Assembly: GCF_007097525.1 (NCBI RefSeq)
Contig: NZ_VKDD01000002.1
Span: 1,025,994 to 1,089,993 of the forward strand
DNA: 64,000 nucleotides
From: Thalassomonas sp. M1454
GTDB taxonomy: Bacteria; Pseudomonadota; Gammaproteobacteria; Enterobacterales; Alteromonadaceae
Reading direction: 5' to 3'
Part shown: piece after piece, positions 53,058-63,103 of the stretch
How positions within the stretch are numbered: position 1 is the first letter of the stretch
How the letters are laid out: each line of letters opens with the position of its first letter
Position numbers and translations under genes: made by a program
The notes under the pieces: model-generated
What the model was told of the DNA's origin: nothing
Database searches by the model: none
Seen by the model: only the letters and a program-made list of their open reading frames with translations

Positions 53058-54053
53058 TTAGTTTTGGCCAAAAGAACTTGTGCCCAAAAAGCCTAACTTA
53101 CGGCCTTTAGTATCAAAATAAGAGGCTTCATTATTAGTAACTATTTCTAGATTACCTCCAAATAGTGTTGCGACATTTAGATAAAGCCTACGGTTACTCT
53201 CTCTTGTAGAGCGGAAAAACACTCTGAGTACCAACTGATTATCTCCTTGCTGGTTAAAACTACCTGAGGATATATAAGGTCGAGATTTTAAAGGGTCAGG
53301 ATCCTCTGAGTCAAATACTGTAAAACTCAACTTTTGATGAATTGCCTGAAAGCCATTAAAATGGTACTTAGATAGGCCTTCATTTGTAACTTCAGATTCC
53401 GTAAGTGTTACGGCATCACTATTAATATTAGCTATAACAGTTCCTTTTGTACCATTAACACTGTCACCACATATACTTCCCACATCGTCACAATCTAGCA
53501 ACACAGCGTTAAGTCTAACAGCCTCATATGTAGCCACATAAACATCAAAAGTATATTCAGTTGATTCTTCTAGCTTTGTTAGATCGCTATCTGTGGGACT
53601 CGATATAACAACTTTTTCAATAACAGGTTTAATTCTTCTACTTGCTTCATACTCAGCAGATTCATCAAAATAATTTGACATAAATATAGGTGTCGAATCT
53701 ACCTTAGCGGCGTTAATTTCATAAAGAAAGGAGCGCTTACCAGTAACCGATTCCGAAGGCGTAAAATCAGCTGTTATAGAGCACTCACCAGCATCTGTAG
53801 CTACAACACCATTTGAACAGTCATTAGACGTAATATCAAAGCCATCTGTAGATTTATCAGGGGCTGATGGCAAATTTAATATATCACCAGCTTCAAACTT
53901 AATTGTAATGGTTTGAGCTGCTGTTGTTATACCATTAGCAGTTTTTTCAAATACCATAAACTGGCGTTCAGCTGTTACTTCAGCTGTTGCAGGTAACACA
54001 TATGACGTTGCAATTAAGGCAGCGCTCAAATAAAAAGTTTTAATAAGTTTCAT
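53058..54053 (-). CDS. Secreted protein with shared RR-x-P/GRK C-terminal module
   Basis: The frame opens at 54092, but Met14 (54053), preceded by AAGGT and followed by a good signal peptide (MKLIKTFYLSAALIATSYVL), is the probable start, giving 331 residues. An N-terminal beta-sandwich (~25-140) with a Cys pair ends in IFMSNYF. The shared module then begins with EASRRIKPV and ends with DTKGRKLGFLG. Three other proteins of the locus share it. No catalytic motif is visible; a structural, adhesive or matrix role is likely. The gene starts 10 bases past the stop of the preceding paralogue. Confidence 0.7.
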   Translation of the reverse strand: MKLIKTFYLSAALIATSYVLPATAEVTAERQFMVFEKTANGITTAAQTITIKFEAGDILNLPSAPDKSTDGFDITSNDCSNGVVATDAGECSITADFTPSESVTGKRSFLYEINAAKVDSTPIFMSNYFDESAEYEASRRIKPVIEKVVISSPTDSDLTKLEESTEYTFDVYVATYEAVRLNAVLLDCDDVGSICGDSVNGTKGTVIANINSDAVTLTESEVTNEGLSKYHFNGFQAIHQKLSFTVFDSEDPDPLKSRPYISSGSFNQQGDNQLVLRVFFRSTRESNRRLYLNVATLFGGNLEIVTNNEASYFDTKGRKLGFLGTSSFGQN

Positions 54054-54063
54054 TTTTACTACC

Positions 54064-55527
54064 TTATTGAGAAATAACAATTTTACGACCAAGAGAGTCT
54101 ATTCCACCTTCATGGAGATTAGCTCCCATAAAAAGAACAGAAACAGCTCTATTTCCAATTTTTTCATCAACACCCTCACGATAAAATAGGCGCCCAACTA
54201 AGCTAGTACCAGATTCATTGTATGCAGGGATTTCAAATGTTTCTGAAAAATTGTGTCTCATAGAGGCAATTTTAGAACTACTAGGTATGCTATAGGAAGG
54301 GGCTCCCGATGTAGCATTAAAAGTATCTTTACCAGTATAATTTGCACTTCCATTTATAGCTGTTGGGATTAATGGTGTAGATTTTAACGGTGTGCCATTA
54401 CCACAACTTTCATCGCTAATTTGGGCTGGTGTACAATCATAAATAGCTAGCCATACACTATAATCGGTGTTGTAGCTCTCAAGATCGAAACTAAAAGTGT
54501 AGTTACCAGCTTCAGCATCTAAATCCTGAGTTCGATCTATTTCAACATCATTAAATTTAATTGAACTACTAAAAGCAACAGGAGGAGCTCTTCGTTTAGC
54601 TTGCTCTTCTATTGACTCGTACTGGTATACATAAGCTACAGAATCAACACCATCAGCCTTTACTTTTACCAATGCAGCTTTATCAGCATCACCACTACTA
54701 TCTAACACAATTGTAATTTCACAATTATCTCCAGGAGCTAAATAAACGGGACAATCATTAGTAATTGTTGGTGCAGCAGTAAAAGTTGTCGTTGTACTGT
54801 CGTACTTAACATATCCAGTACTATGGGTGTTTGTTAGAGTAAAAACTTGCTTTGTTGCACCATCAGCATTTGGAACCCCCTTAGAATGCATTTTAACATG
54901 GCTTGGGGTAAGCAAAGCAGTGCCTTGAGGTACCGTATATTCAATGTCTATACGCATATGCTGGTTAGCTGCTACTTGAGTTGCATTATATGTATAAAGT
55001 TGAGCACCACTACCCAAAGTACCTGCAACAACAACTAAGTCTGAGTTTGCATCAAGAATACTTTCCGCAACCATAGATGTTACATCAATAGTAAAATTTT
55101 GAACTTCGCCACCTTCTGTATCCTTTAGTTGGCTACCTGAACCAATAAGAGTTACAGCAGGGAAGGCTGTGAATGTAGTTATAGCATCAATTTCAGCCTG
55201 TGTTTTTAAATCCGTTTTACCAACGGCAGGTTCAGTCCCTGAGCCAAATATACTTTTAGTTGTGCCACGTAATGTCGCAGAAGTAATAGTTGCGTCTGAA
55301 GGAATACCATGACTTGCAATATCAAATTTAACAATCCCTTTCTCTGTCCCCGCAACCTGAATAAATGTTCCGCCATTTCGAAGCGTATTATCACTTTTAA
55401 TCGATTTAGCAAAATTAGCCACGGCTGTTACTTCAACGGCCATGGCGTTAAAAGCTATACTAAAGCTCATCGCCAAACCGCACACTACCTTTATAAATAG
55501 CTTACTTGTTATACAACTAATTTTCAT
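54064..55527 (-). CDS. Secreted protein: DNRLRE-like domain plus shared C-terminal module
   Basis: The 487-residue protein has a signal peptide (FSIAFNAMA). Residues ~30-215 look like a DNRLRE/CBM96-type beta domain (ATITSATLRGTTKS). A choice-of-anchor D-like domain follows (~220-315, with CPVYLAPGDNCEITIVL). The shared module then starts at QAKRRAPPV and ends SLGRKIVISQ, almost the same ending as the giant sulfatase. DNRLRE domains often accompany polysaccharide-active or adhesive secreted proteins. No enzyme domain is seen. Confidence 0.72.
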   Translation of the reverse strand: MKISCITSKLFIKVVCGLAMSFSIAFNAMAVEVTAVANFAKSIKSDNTLRNGGTFIQVAGTEKGIVKFDIASHGIPSDATITSATLRGTTKSIFGSGTEPAVGKTDLKTQAEIDAITTFTAFPAVTLIGSGSQLKDTEGGEVQNFTIDVTSMVAESILDANSDLVVVAGTLGSGAQLYTYNATQVAANQHMRIDIEYTVPQGTALLTPSHVKMHSKGVPNADGATKQVFTLTNTHSTGYVKYDSTTTTFTAAPTITNDCPVYLAPGDNCEITIVLDSSGDADKAALVKVKADGVDSVAYVYQYESIEEQAKRRAPPVAFSSSIKFNDVEIDRTQDLDAEAGNYTFSFDLESYNTDYSVWLAIYDCTPAQISDESCGNGTPLKSTPLIPTAINGSANYTGKDTFNATSGAPSYSIPSSSKIASMRHNFSETFEIPAYNESGTSLVGRLFYREGVDEKIGNRAVSVLFMGANLHEGGIDSLGRKIVISQ

Positions 55528-55759
55528 AGAAGATCTCTTTCACATTAAATTATTAACGGATATATCCATATATAATTTCGTTCTTCTATGAACTTATAAA
55601 ATATTTTTTTGTAGCGAATTTACAGCCCTTACAGAGACTCTCCCTACGCTACAAAGCTTTTACAAAAATATTACACCATTGATACTAACAACTAAGATAT
55701 CGATGTCAACAAAAATGATTACGTTGTCACGAATTTTTAAAAGATAAAACCTTAAGCAC
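55528..55759. other. Intergenic region of the secreted-protein locus
   Basis: These 232 AT-rich bases contain no gene. They may carry a promoter for the 487-residue protein gene; no clear element could be picked. Confidence 0.3.
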
Positions 55760-56272
55760 TTATAGGCTGTTATCAATCACTTTAGTATTAAACAGCTTTA
55801 CTGTAATTGTTGACGACATTCCACTACGTTGGTTACCTGCAACACTTTGAATTCGATATGAATACTCTGATTGATTTAAATTACTGTGTTTAAAGTTATT
55901 GGTTGTTGTGTTTATTACTTCATCTGCTGCAGATGATTCGCTGGTACTTGAAATATATACGTTATAGCTTTGTGCGTTTTCTACTTTTGGCCAGCTTATT
56001 AAAACCATATCGTTTTTTTGATAGGTTTTAAACTTACTTGGACTAGCTAGGGCAACAGAAGAAAGATCTTGCTCTGGCACAGTGGTGGCGGGCTCATTTA
56101 TCTCAGGGGTTTCCTTTGTGTTATCTAGATTTTCATCTGTTACGGATTTTGCTGGCGTTGGTTCAGGTGCTTCTGATTTAGGGGGTTCATTTAGGCCCTG
56201 CTCTTGTGTTTTGCTTCCGCCACATGCAGTTAAAATAAGCGATGCGAATATTAGTATTATATGTTTTTTCAT
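55760..56272 (-). CDS. FN3-like lipoprotein
   Basis: The 170-residue protein has a lipobox ILTACG, a Pro/Glu-rich stalk (NEPPKSEAPEPTPAKS) and a fibronectin type III-like domain (FKTYQKNDMVLISWPKVENA, YNVYISST, YRIQSV). It is a clear paralogue in layout of the lipoprotein at 52533-53039. It probably anchors or displays something at the envelope. It lies downstream of a four-copy hairpin array. Confidence 0.75.
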   Translation of the reverse strand: MKKHIILIFASLILTACGGSKTQEQGLNEPPKSEAPEPTPAKSVTDENLDNTKETPEINEPATTVPEQDLSSVALASPSKFKTYQKNDMVLISWPKVENAQSYNVYISSTSESSAADEVINTTTNNFKHSNLNQSEYSYRIQSVAGNQRSGMSSTITVKLFNTKVIDNSL

Positions 56273-56315
56273 AATGTTATCTTTTTGTTTAAACGACCTT
56301 TGTCATTTATGTTTT

Positions 56316-56500
56316 ATGGATTCCCGACTACTCGGGAACGACGATAAAAATCATAGTCGACGAAAGAGCTATGGATTCCCGTCTTCACGGGAACGACGAT
56401 AAAAATCATAGTCGACGAAAGAGCTATGGATTCCCGCCTGCGCGGGAACGACGATACTAGACGAAAGAGCCATGGATTCCCGACTACTCGGGAACGACGA
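56316..56500. repeat. Four tandem hairpin repeats (55-base unit)
   Basis: Units start at 56316, 56371, 56426 and 56472 (periods 55, 55, 46). Each begins ATGGATTCCCG, has a variable centre (ACTACT, TCTTCA, CCTGCG, ACTACT) and CGGGAACGACGA, then AAATCATAGTCGACGAAAGAGC in the first two. The palindrome is the common proteobacterial GGATTCCCGCC-type repeat. There is no spacer diversity or cas gene, so this is not CRISPR. Confidence 0.85.
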
Positions 56501-56615
56501 ATGTGGGGCGTGTTCACTAATGTGGCCACTCTCATCTAATATGGCCGCGCTCATCTAATACGGGCCATGTTCGTCGAGTGTTGGCGTGTTCGTCGATAAA
56601 AGCTCTTTAGCCTAT

Positions 56616-57767
56616 TTACTCGTTTACCGTTACGTTGAACGAGAGGCGTCTGCCGTCATTTTTAAAGAATCCAGCTTCAGCTTGATTTAAAAAATCTATT
56701 TTTCCTGACAAAATATTACTTATACCTGAGGTTAAACCTAGCTCTACTGAGCTTTGCTCTTGTGAATAAAATCGGATTACGAATGTGTTATTAATTTCAC
56801 TTGCAGTGCCTTGGGCAATGATAAAGTTAGTTGCAAACTGCTGGTAAGTAGCAACCTTGCCAGAGTAGCTGAAAGTTTCCAGGCTTAGTTGTTCTTTCTC
56901 ATTGCCTGTGAGTATTGGTGCGTCGATAAATTGGGCGTTATAGGCTTTTACAAAACTGCCATTAACAATGCCGTCGTTGGTAGTATCTTGATAAACTTTA
57001 TTAATAGCATTGCTTGTAGGTTGTACACATGGCTCTGCATCTGGGTCGAAACTATCTGATGTACCTGAGCTAGTTTCGCTACAAGCACTCTCTTCGCTAT
57101 TTTGTAATTCAGATATCACTGCGGCGCAGTCTTCATCAAAAGTGTCGTATATGTCATCATTAGCGCTCGATTTAGTGCACTCAACAATATACGGCTTGCT
57201 TAAAATTTTATCGTAACTCATCACCAGCCAGGTTAGTTGATATGGCGTGTCTTCGCTTAGTTCATTTGTATCAACGAGTACGGGGTTGTTAGGGTCGCTT
57301 ATATCCCTTACTTGCACATTAGCTACTATAGGGGCTAAGCGTCTGCGGCTTTCTTGCTCTACCGGCTGTTTAAAGAAGTTACTTACATAAAGAGGCGTTT
57401 GATTGCCATCATTTGGGTTAGTGATTGTTAGCAGCGCTGCTTGCTTGCCAACTATGCTCGCAGAAAAACTTACGCTTAAAAAACAAGGACTGTTTTGCAG
57501 CTCAACATTTTCACAGTTGCTAGTGTCAACACTATAATCACCTGCGCCAAATTGTTGTAAGTTAAAATCCTGTGCAGTTAAGGTTAGTGATCCAGAGCTA
57601 GTTAACAAAGCTTGTAGCTCTTGAGTCTCACCTATGTTGCTTGGTGCAAACAATAAGCTGCTTTCATCTAAACTCAGCTCAGCATTGGCCGTTAACGAGA
57701 TACAACAAACACTTAGTAATGCAAACGCTTTTGATGACTGGAGTAACATATGTTTAAAATAATTCAT
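56616..57767 (-). CDS. Secreted protein with choice-of-anchor D-like domain and shared C-terminal module
   Basis: The 383-residue protein may start at Met7 (57749). A signal peptide (CCISLTANA) is followed by a beta-sandwich at ~30-135 with CENVELQNSPC and ITNPNDGNQTPLYVSNFF. The shared module then starts at ESRRRLAPI and ends NDGRRLSFNV. An acidic Cys-rich insert (~200-255) contains several CT, EDC and CVQP elements and may bind calcium or form disulfides. It lies 12 bases after the giant enzyme gene, so the two are co-transcribed. No catalytic motif. Confidence 0.7.
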   Translation of the reverse strand: MNYFKHMLLQSSKAFALLSVCCISLTANAELSLDESSLLFAPSNIGETQELQALLTSSGSLTLTAQDFNLQQFGAGDYSVDTSNCENVELQNSPCFLSVSFSASIVGKQAALLTITNPNDGNQTPLYVSNFFKQPVEQESRRRLAPIVANVQVRDISDPNNPVLVDTNELSEDTPYQLTWLVMSYDKILSKPYIVECTKSSANDDIYDTFDEDCAAVISELQNSEESACSETSSGTSDSFDPDAEPCVQPTSNAINKVYQDTTNDGIVNGSFVKAYNAQFIDAPILTGNEKEQLSLETFSYSGKVATYQQFATNFIIAQGTASEINNTFVIRFYSQEQSSVELGLTSGISNILSGKIDFLNQAEAGFFKNDGRRLSFNVTVNE

Positions 57768-57779
57768 CTCTATTCCTTA

Positions 57780-60700
57780 CTATTGACTTAGGATGATCTT
57801 GCGACCTAAGTCACCAGCCATATTTAATTGTTGGCCACCTGGAATGACAACTGACACATATCTATTACCGGCTTTGTTATCCATTTGTGTTTTATAATAC
57901 AAACGCAGCACTATGCTATTGCCAGGGGTATATTCTGGTAAGGTAAAGTACGCTTGATAACGGTAATTCTGAGAGCTTTCATCTTTAAAGCTTAATGAGC
58001 CTGTTGATTGTTCTGTTGGCGTTGCGACAACAGATGCAAGCTTACCTGTGGTGTTGGTAGCACAATCGTTATTAACATCTGCACATTCAAAAACAACGGC
58101 AGCTGCAACATAGGCAGTTGGATCATAACCATCTAACCAGAAATCAAGTAAATAGCTTTGCTGGGCTTGCATAGGTGTTTCGACAGGTAACTGAGTTGCC
58201 GTATTAGTAATAGTAAAATTATTTAATACTGGCGCTATACGTTTAACCGCTTCTTCACGTGCTGATATATGTTGTGAAATAAATACCGGGTAATTCGCTA
58301 ACATGCTCGCATCGGTGTTAAAAACTAGTATCCCTGTCGATGGTGAACTCATTGTTGCCTTAACAACAACACTACAGCTCTCGCCATCAGCTAAAGTGAT
58401 AACTGTATTACAATCTAACCCCGTATTTGGCGCGAGTAAGTCAAAACCAGTAATGGTTAGGTTGGTAAAATTAACCTCTGCACCTGATTTATTAGTAAAA
58501 CTTACCTGCTGGGTTTGCCCGTTTTCACCTTGCTTGCCATTAACAAATACATGTGTAGGGCTAACCTCTATTTGTGGGTACTGGTAACTTACACTAGTTT
58601 CGCTCACTTCATTCAAGCTAGGATTATAAGTACTGTTATTTAAGCTAACAGCATCAACCTGAACACTTACATTAATATTTTGTGAGTAGCTAGGGCTAGT
58701 AAAGCTAATTTGACCATTCTCATCGGTTATGCCTTGCATGCTTTCTCGGTAGTTACCTTTGAAGGTAACACTTACCATGGCATTGCTAATTGCTAAACCA
58801 AAATCATCAACCACGGTTACTACCGCTGTCGCACTTACTTGATTATTGGCATCAAGTGATGTAGTTAGCTCTACATTTTTAACATAATGATTTGGAGCTT
58901 GAGGTGTTTCTGGGTTTGTTGTTATTAACAAATACGGGGCAAAGCCGCCTTCTTTTGAGTGAAGCTGTTTATAGTCATTTGATTGTTCATCTAAAGCAAT
59001 AGAAAATGTACCTTCACTATTGATATAGCTAGTTACATCAACGCTAAACCATTCGCCGTCAATCGCTGTGGCCGTTGCAATTAATTCTCCAACTGCCGGC
59101 TTAGTTTGCCAAAATAACGTTGTTTGATCCCAGTTATTATTAGTTTGGTGCACATTTATGTTGCCGCTAATATTATTGGAGTGTAAAAATAATCGCGTTG
59201 AGGTTATAGCGCCATTAAGTACTGGCACGTTAAATTTCAAATACGGAATGCGACTTTGATTAACTGTTGTGCCAAACTCTTGGCGTAAATGTAACGTTTT
59301 CTCTGCTGAGTGATCAGTAACTACCGCATCAGCTTCTTTAACATAGGTATCTTCAGCAACGGTAACGCTAAACTCATTAGCAATATATTTTGCTCCTTTG
59401 GCGTAGCTAACATTTACATCAAAAATGAGTTGCTGCGCAGGGCCATAACCGTCAGATACTTCAACAACAAAGCTGTTTAGTCCTAAGTTATTTAAACGCG
59501 CCGTACCTTGGTAACTGCCATCAGCGAAAATAGTTAACCAGCTTGGGCCTGATACTTTATTAAATGTTAAAGTATCATTTTCAATATCAGTCACTTGCCC
59601 TGTTAAGTCCCCTACTACATCACTATTGGCATTAACGTTTATCGCATATGGGCTTTGGATAGTAAGAGGTGTATTAGTTACTGAGTCAATCACCAACTCA
59701 GGAGAAAAACCGGCTTCTTTGGTTAATATTCTTCTAAATGCGGTATTACTTTCATCGGTACTTAAAACAAAGCTAATAAAACGCTTACCTTTAAGTTTTT
59801 CTGAGTTGAGAACACCTGTAACATCATATTCAAACCATGCGCCGACATCTGGGGTTACAGTGCCAACTTGAGTTGAGGCTATTGGCCTTGTGTTCCAGCT
59901 AGTTACGTACTCATCCCAATTATTTTCTGCAAGGTGTGCCGTAACAGCATAACTAACATTGTCAGATTTAACTCGTAATTTGGCTTGACCAATTTGCCCT
60001 CGAAGTGCCGATATATCAAATTTTATGTGTGGCTGATATTGTGTTCCTACACCACCACGTATGGGTATAGTGAGTGCCGCTCCATCACCTTTCCCGGATG
60101 GGCTAGCTTCACTAGTTTGATGATCATCATTGGCGAAAAGTGTGGCAGGAAATTCACTGATAACTTCTTGCTGTGCAGGTGCTGTAGCACCAATAGTGGT
60201 GATACTATGCGCAGGCAGGTGTAATATTTCAGGCAACTCACCACTAAAGCCACCGGCAACTAGTTCTTCACTGGTTACAAAGGCTTGCGGAGTTGATGAA
60301 AATTGCTCTACATGATCTATGCTTGGGGTTATATTAGCGGTACTTATTGAATAAGCTACCGATGAAGTGTTAACGATAATATAACGTGTCTCGTTAGCAT
60401 TGCTTCCTTGCCAGCCATAAACAGCATCATAACTACCACCACCTGCATTTACCTGTGGGCTTTCATTAATTTCTAATGGCGCAATATGGCTCATATTATT
60501 TAAAGATTGGCCAAAAGCAGCCATTACATGACCACTTGCAGATAAGTCATACTTTTGGGCACTTAAATCACCTTGACCATGATCTATTTCTAGTCCATTG
60601 AAGATGGTTGAGTTGTTAATGCCCGCTTCTTTTGCGCCGGTGATCAAGTTGTGCATTAAGATCATTTCAACTCGGCCATCGTTTAAGTAACTTTGAATTT

Positions 60701-63101
60701 GATTGGCGTTAAACAAAGCATGTGCCCAAGTATTTCGAGTAGGGCCAACTGAGTCACCAAAGTTAAATTCAGTGATCCAGATAACTTCATCTTCAGGCAA
60801 GTTATTATTGTCTACATCACTTTGCCAACTAACAAACGGTTGCGCTAGCATGGAATCTACGTTTGCAGCATTATTAAAGTTAGTCCACTGAGTTTGTTGC
60901 TCTGTTGTGGTTCCCCAATAGTTATCACCACTTTCACTTGAGTCTGTTGTAATACCACTGCGTGGATAGGAATGAATTATACTGGCGTCAAAATCAGTAC
61001 AGGTACTTAATATCTCTTCATGCCAGTTAATGTCTCGGGCCCATGGGCTCATGGTGCTATTTAAAGCGAACTTGGCATCAGGATAAATAGCTCTTATTTG
61101 CTCAATCCAAGCGCAAGCTTTAGTACCGTATTCGGCACCAGTTGGAAATTCAGCTGTGTACTCAGGAAATCCTCCTGCACCTAAATAAAACTCGTTACCC
61201 ATTTCAATATATTCAACAGGTAAACCCAGTGATTTTGCTTGTGCTAAACCATCAAGCGTATGTTGAAGATCTTTGGTTAAGATATTAACCACATAGATTG
61301 GCATAAAGCCTTGTTGATCATAGCCTACTTTGAAGTTTTCAAGTTTGTAGTCACCAGTAGAGTCTTCTTGAATTTTATTACCAAATTCGTCTAATACATA
61401 TTCCCCTTGCTCATTTTTTTCATAGCTAAATTGTACGCCTTTGGTCCAATCAAAGTGATTTGCTATGGTGCCACCTGGGTAGCGCATAACATTGGCATGT
61501 GTTTTGGCAAAGAGCTCGTTAACTTCAGGCTTATTCCAAGGATTAAACTTTAAATGGGTCATCATATTGCCATTAAAGCCAAATAGATATGGGCTAACTT
61601 CTCTCGCTTGCCCTATGTTTGCACTAAGTATTTTGGCATCACCATTTGTTACGCCAATATAGTTTAAGCCTTGATTATTTTGTCTAAGTAAATTTTGATA
61701 AGAGGTTAGTGCGTTGCTATTTATTGAATCAAAGGTGTTTTCGGTTTCAACTAGGTCGTTAGTAATGGCGTATAGTTCACTATAATCTAAAGTGCCATTA
61801 TTCGTATGCCACCACTCGTTATAACGGTGGGTGTCGGTACGCATAGAGTAGCCCATTGCACTATTACGTTTATACTGGCTAATAGCTACATCACGTACTT
61901 TAAGGTTTTGCTGTTTGATCACAGAAAGCTGACTCACACCATCAAGATCTGATGGTTGATTTAAGCCGGCAATGTCTAAAATGGTAGGGTATATGTCGGT
62001 TAGCTCAAATAATGCATCTGTGGCAATTGCGGCTTGGCCAGGTACTTTAATTATTACCGGTACGCGGTTAGCTTGCTCTAAAACAGTGTGTTTACCCCAC
62101 TCTCCTTGCTCGCCTAAACTAAAGCCATGATCGCCCCAAAAAACAATCACTGTATTGTCACTCAAACCAAGCTGTTCTAACTTTGCTATTAAAAGCCCAA
62201 CTTGAGCATCGACAAAGCTAGTGGTTGCGTAATAGCCATGAATTAAGTCTTTTTGCTGGGCAACACTTATGTTGCCATGCTCATATTTAGTTCCGCCAAC
62301 ACATGGATCTTCCTCGGTTTTTTCTCCTGGCGTTAGGCAATAAGAATTTACTAGCTCATTACTTGTATGTGACACATAAGTAGGGTCTGAGTTTAACGGT
62401 AATGTATTAAAGGCAGCTACATTAAAGTAGTCAACATTATATTGGTCAAAATACGATTTAGGGGCATAAAAAGGTAAGTGTGGGCGTTTAAAACCTACGC
62501 CTAAGAAAAATGGTTGCTCTGTATTTGCTAAATTTTCTAATTGTGTAAGTGCTGCTGCAGCTATTTTTCCATCAACAAATTCTTCGTCGTTAGCATCAAT
62601 GGCTTTAACGGCTACATTGCCATTGTTAGTTTTACTATCTATTGAGCCAGATATATTGCTATAGGGTTGTGACCAAGACACGGCATCATGACTTGCATCA
62701 ACATTCCTTGAATCAAAAATTTTGCCATAAGCGGAAGTATGGTAACCGTTTTGTTTTAGTTTTTGCGGTAGAGTGACAACATTTGGATTAACATCACGAA
62801 TTTTATCGCTTAAATTCATGATGCCATTAGTTTCTGGGCGCTGACCTGTTAATAAGCTCATACGAGATGGGCCACATACAGGCCATTGACTGTAGGCGCG
62901 ATTAAACTGTGCCCCACTGTTTGCTAATGCATCAATATTAGGAGTAATGGCATCCTGTATTCCAAACGCACCTGATAGTGGTTTTAAATCATCCACGGCT
63001 ATAAATAATATATTTGGTGGTTGTTTAGCACTTGCAGAATTAATAGAAAGTAGTAATACAAATATTGTTAAAAGTATGCGCATTTTTGACATCGTTATCA
63101 T
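57780..63101 (-). CDS. Giant secreted sulfatase-glycoside hydrolase fusion with shared C-terminal module
   Basis: The 1773-residue protein has a signal peptide (LTIFVLLLSINSASA). Residues ~28-480 are a type I sulfatase with metal-binding DD at 37-38 and the CGPSR signature (C76 becomes formylglycine). Residues ~490-975 are a clan A-like glycoside hydrolase: MRYPGGTIANHF, EMGNEF (acid/base E637) and ITEFNF (nucleophile E778). Two DNRLRE-like domains (~985-1145 and ~1245-1390) with a cadherin-like domain between, an Ig-like domain, a choice-of-anchor D-like domain and the shared module (KRIAPVL ... LGRKIILSQ) follow. It should desulfate and cut a sulfated polysaccharide outside the cell. The exact glycoside hydrolase family is not certain. 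Confidence 0.85.
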   Translation of the reverse strand: MITMSKMRILLTIFVLLLSINSASAKQPPNILFIAVDDLKPLSGAFGIQDAITPNIDALANSGAQFNRAYSQWPVCGPSRMSLLTGQRPETNGIMNLSDKIRDVNPNVVTLPQKLKQNGYHTSAYGKIFDSRNVDASHDAVSWSQPYSNISGSIDSKTNNGNVAVKAIDANDEEFVDGKIAAAALTQLENLANTEQPFFLGVGFKRPHLPFYAPKSYFDQYNVDYFNVAAFNTLPLNSDPTYVSHTSNELVNSYCLTPGEKTEEDPCVGGTKYEHGNISVAQQKDLIHGYYATTSFVDAQVGLLIAKLEQLGLSDNTVIVFWGDHGFSLGEQGEWGKHTVLEQANRVPVIIKVPGQAAIATDALFELTDIYPTILDIAGLNQPSDLDGVSQLSVIKQQNLKVRDVAISQYKRNSAMGYSMRTDTHRYNEWWHTNNGTLDYSELYAITNDLVETENTFDSINSNALTSYQNLLRQNNQGLNYIGVTNGDAKILSANIGQAREVSPYLFGFNGNMMTHLKFNPWNKPEVNELFAKTHANVMRYPGGTIANHFDWTKGVQFSYEKNEQGEYVLDEFGNKIQEDSTGDYKLENFKVGYDQQGFMPIYVVNILTKDLQHTLDGLAQAKSLGLPVEYIEMGNEFYLGAGGFPEYTAEFPTGAEYGTKACAWIEQIRAIYPDAKFALNSTMSPWARDINWHEEILSTCTDFDASIIHSYPRSGITTDSSESGDNYWGTTTEQQTQWTNFNNAANVDSMLAQPFVSWQSDVDNNNLPEDEVIWITEFNFGDSVGPTRNTWAHALFNANQIQSYLNDGRVEMILMHNLITGAKEAGINNSTIFNGLEIDHGQGDLSAQKYDLSASGHVMAAFGQSLNNMSHIAPLEINESPQVNAGGGSYDAVYGWQGSNANETRYIIVNTSSVAYSISTANITPSIDHVEQFSSTPQAFVTSEELVAGGFSGELPEILHLPAHSITTIGATAPAQQEVISEFPATLFANDDHQTSEASPSGKGDGAALTIPIRGGVGTQYQPHIKFDISALRGQIGQAKLRVKSDNVSYAVTAHLAENNWDEYVTSWNTRPIASTQVGTVTPDVGAWFEYDVTGVLNSEKLKGKRFISFVLSTDESNTAFRRILTKEAGFSPELVIDSVTNTPLTIQSPYAINVNANSDVVGDLTGQVTDIENDTLTFNKVSGPSWLTIFADGSYQGTARLNNLGLNSFVVEVSDGYGPAQQLIFDVNVSYAKGAKYIANEFSVTVAEDTYVKEADAVVTDHSAEKTLHLRQEFGTTVNQSRIPYLKFNVPVLNGAITSTRLFLHSNNISGNINVHQTNNNWDQTTLFWQTKPAVGELIATATAIDGEWFSVDVTSYINSEGTFSIALDEQSNDYKQLHSKEGGFAPYLLITTNPETPQAPNHYVKNVELTTSLDANNQVSATAVVTVVDDFGLAISNAMVSVTFKGNYRESMQGITDENGQISFTSPSYSQNINVSVQVDAVSLNNSTYNPSLNEVSETSVSYQYPQIEVSPTHVFVNGKQGENGQTQQVSFTNKSGAEVNFTNLTITGFDLLAPNTGLDCNTVITLADGESCSVVVKATMSSPSTGILVFNTDASMLANYPVFISQHISAREEAVKRIAPVLNNFTITNTATQLPVETPMQAQQSYLLDFWLDGYDPTAYVAAAVVFECADVNNDCATNTTGKLASVVATPTEQSTGSLSFKDESSQNYRYQAYFTLPEYTPGNSIVLRLYYKTQMDNKAGNRYVSVVIPGGQQLNMAGDLGRKIILSQ

Positions 63102-63103
63102 TT

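Noticed and set aside
56316-56500. Regular repeats that might be taken for a CRISPR array
   Set aside because: Only four units with the same intervening sequence in place of unique spacers, and no cas genes. They are hairpin repeats.
56314-56554. Short overlapping minus-strand frames of about 60-73 codons
   Set aside because: They are translations of the hairpin repeats and have no conserved protein character.
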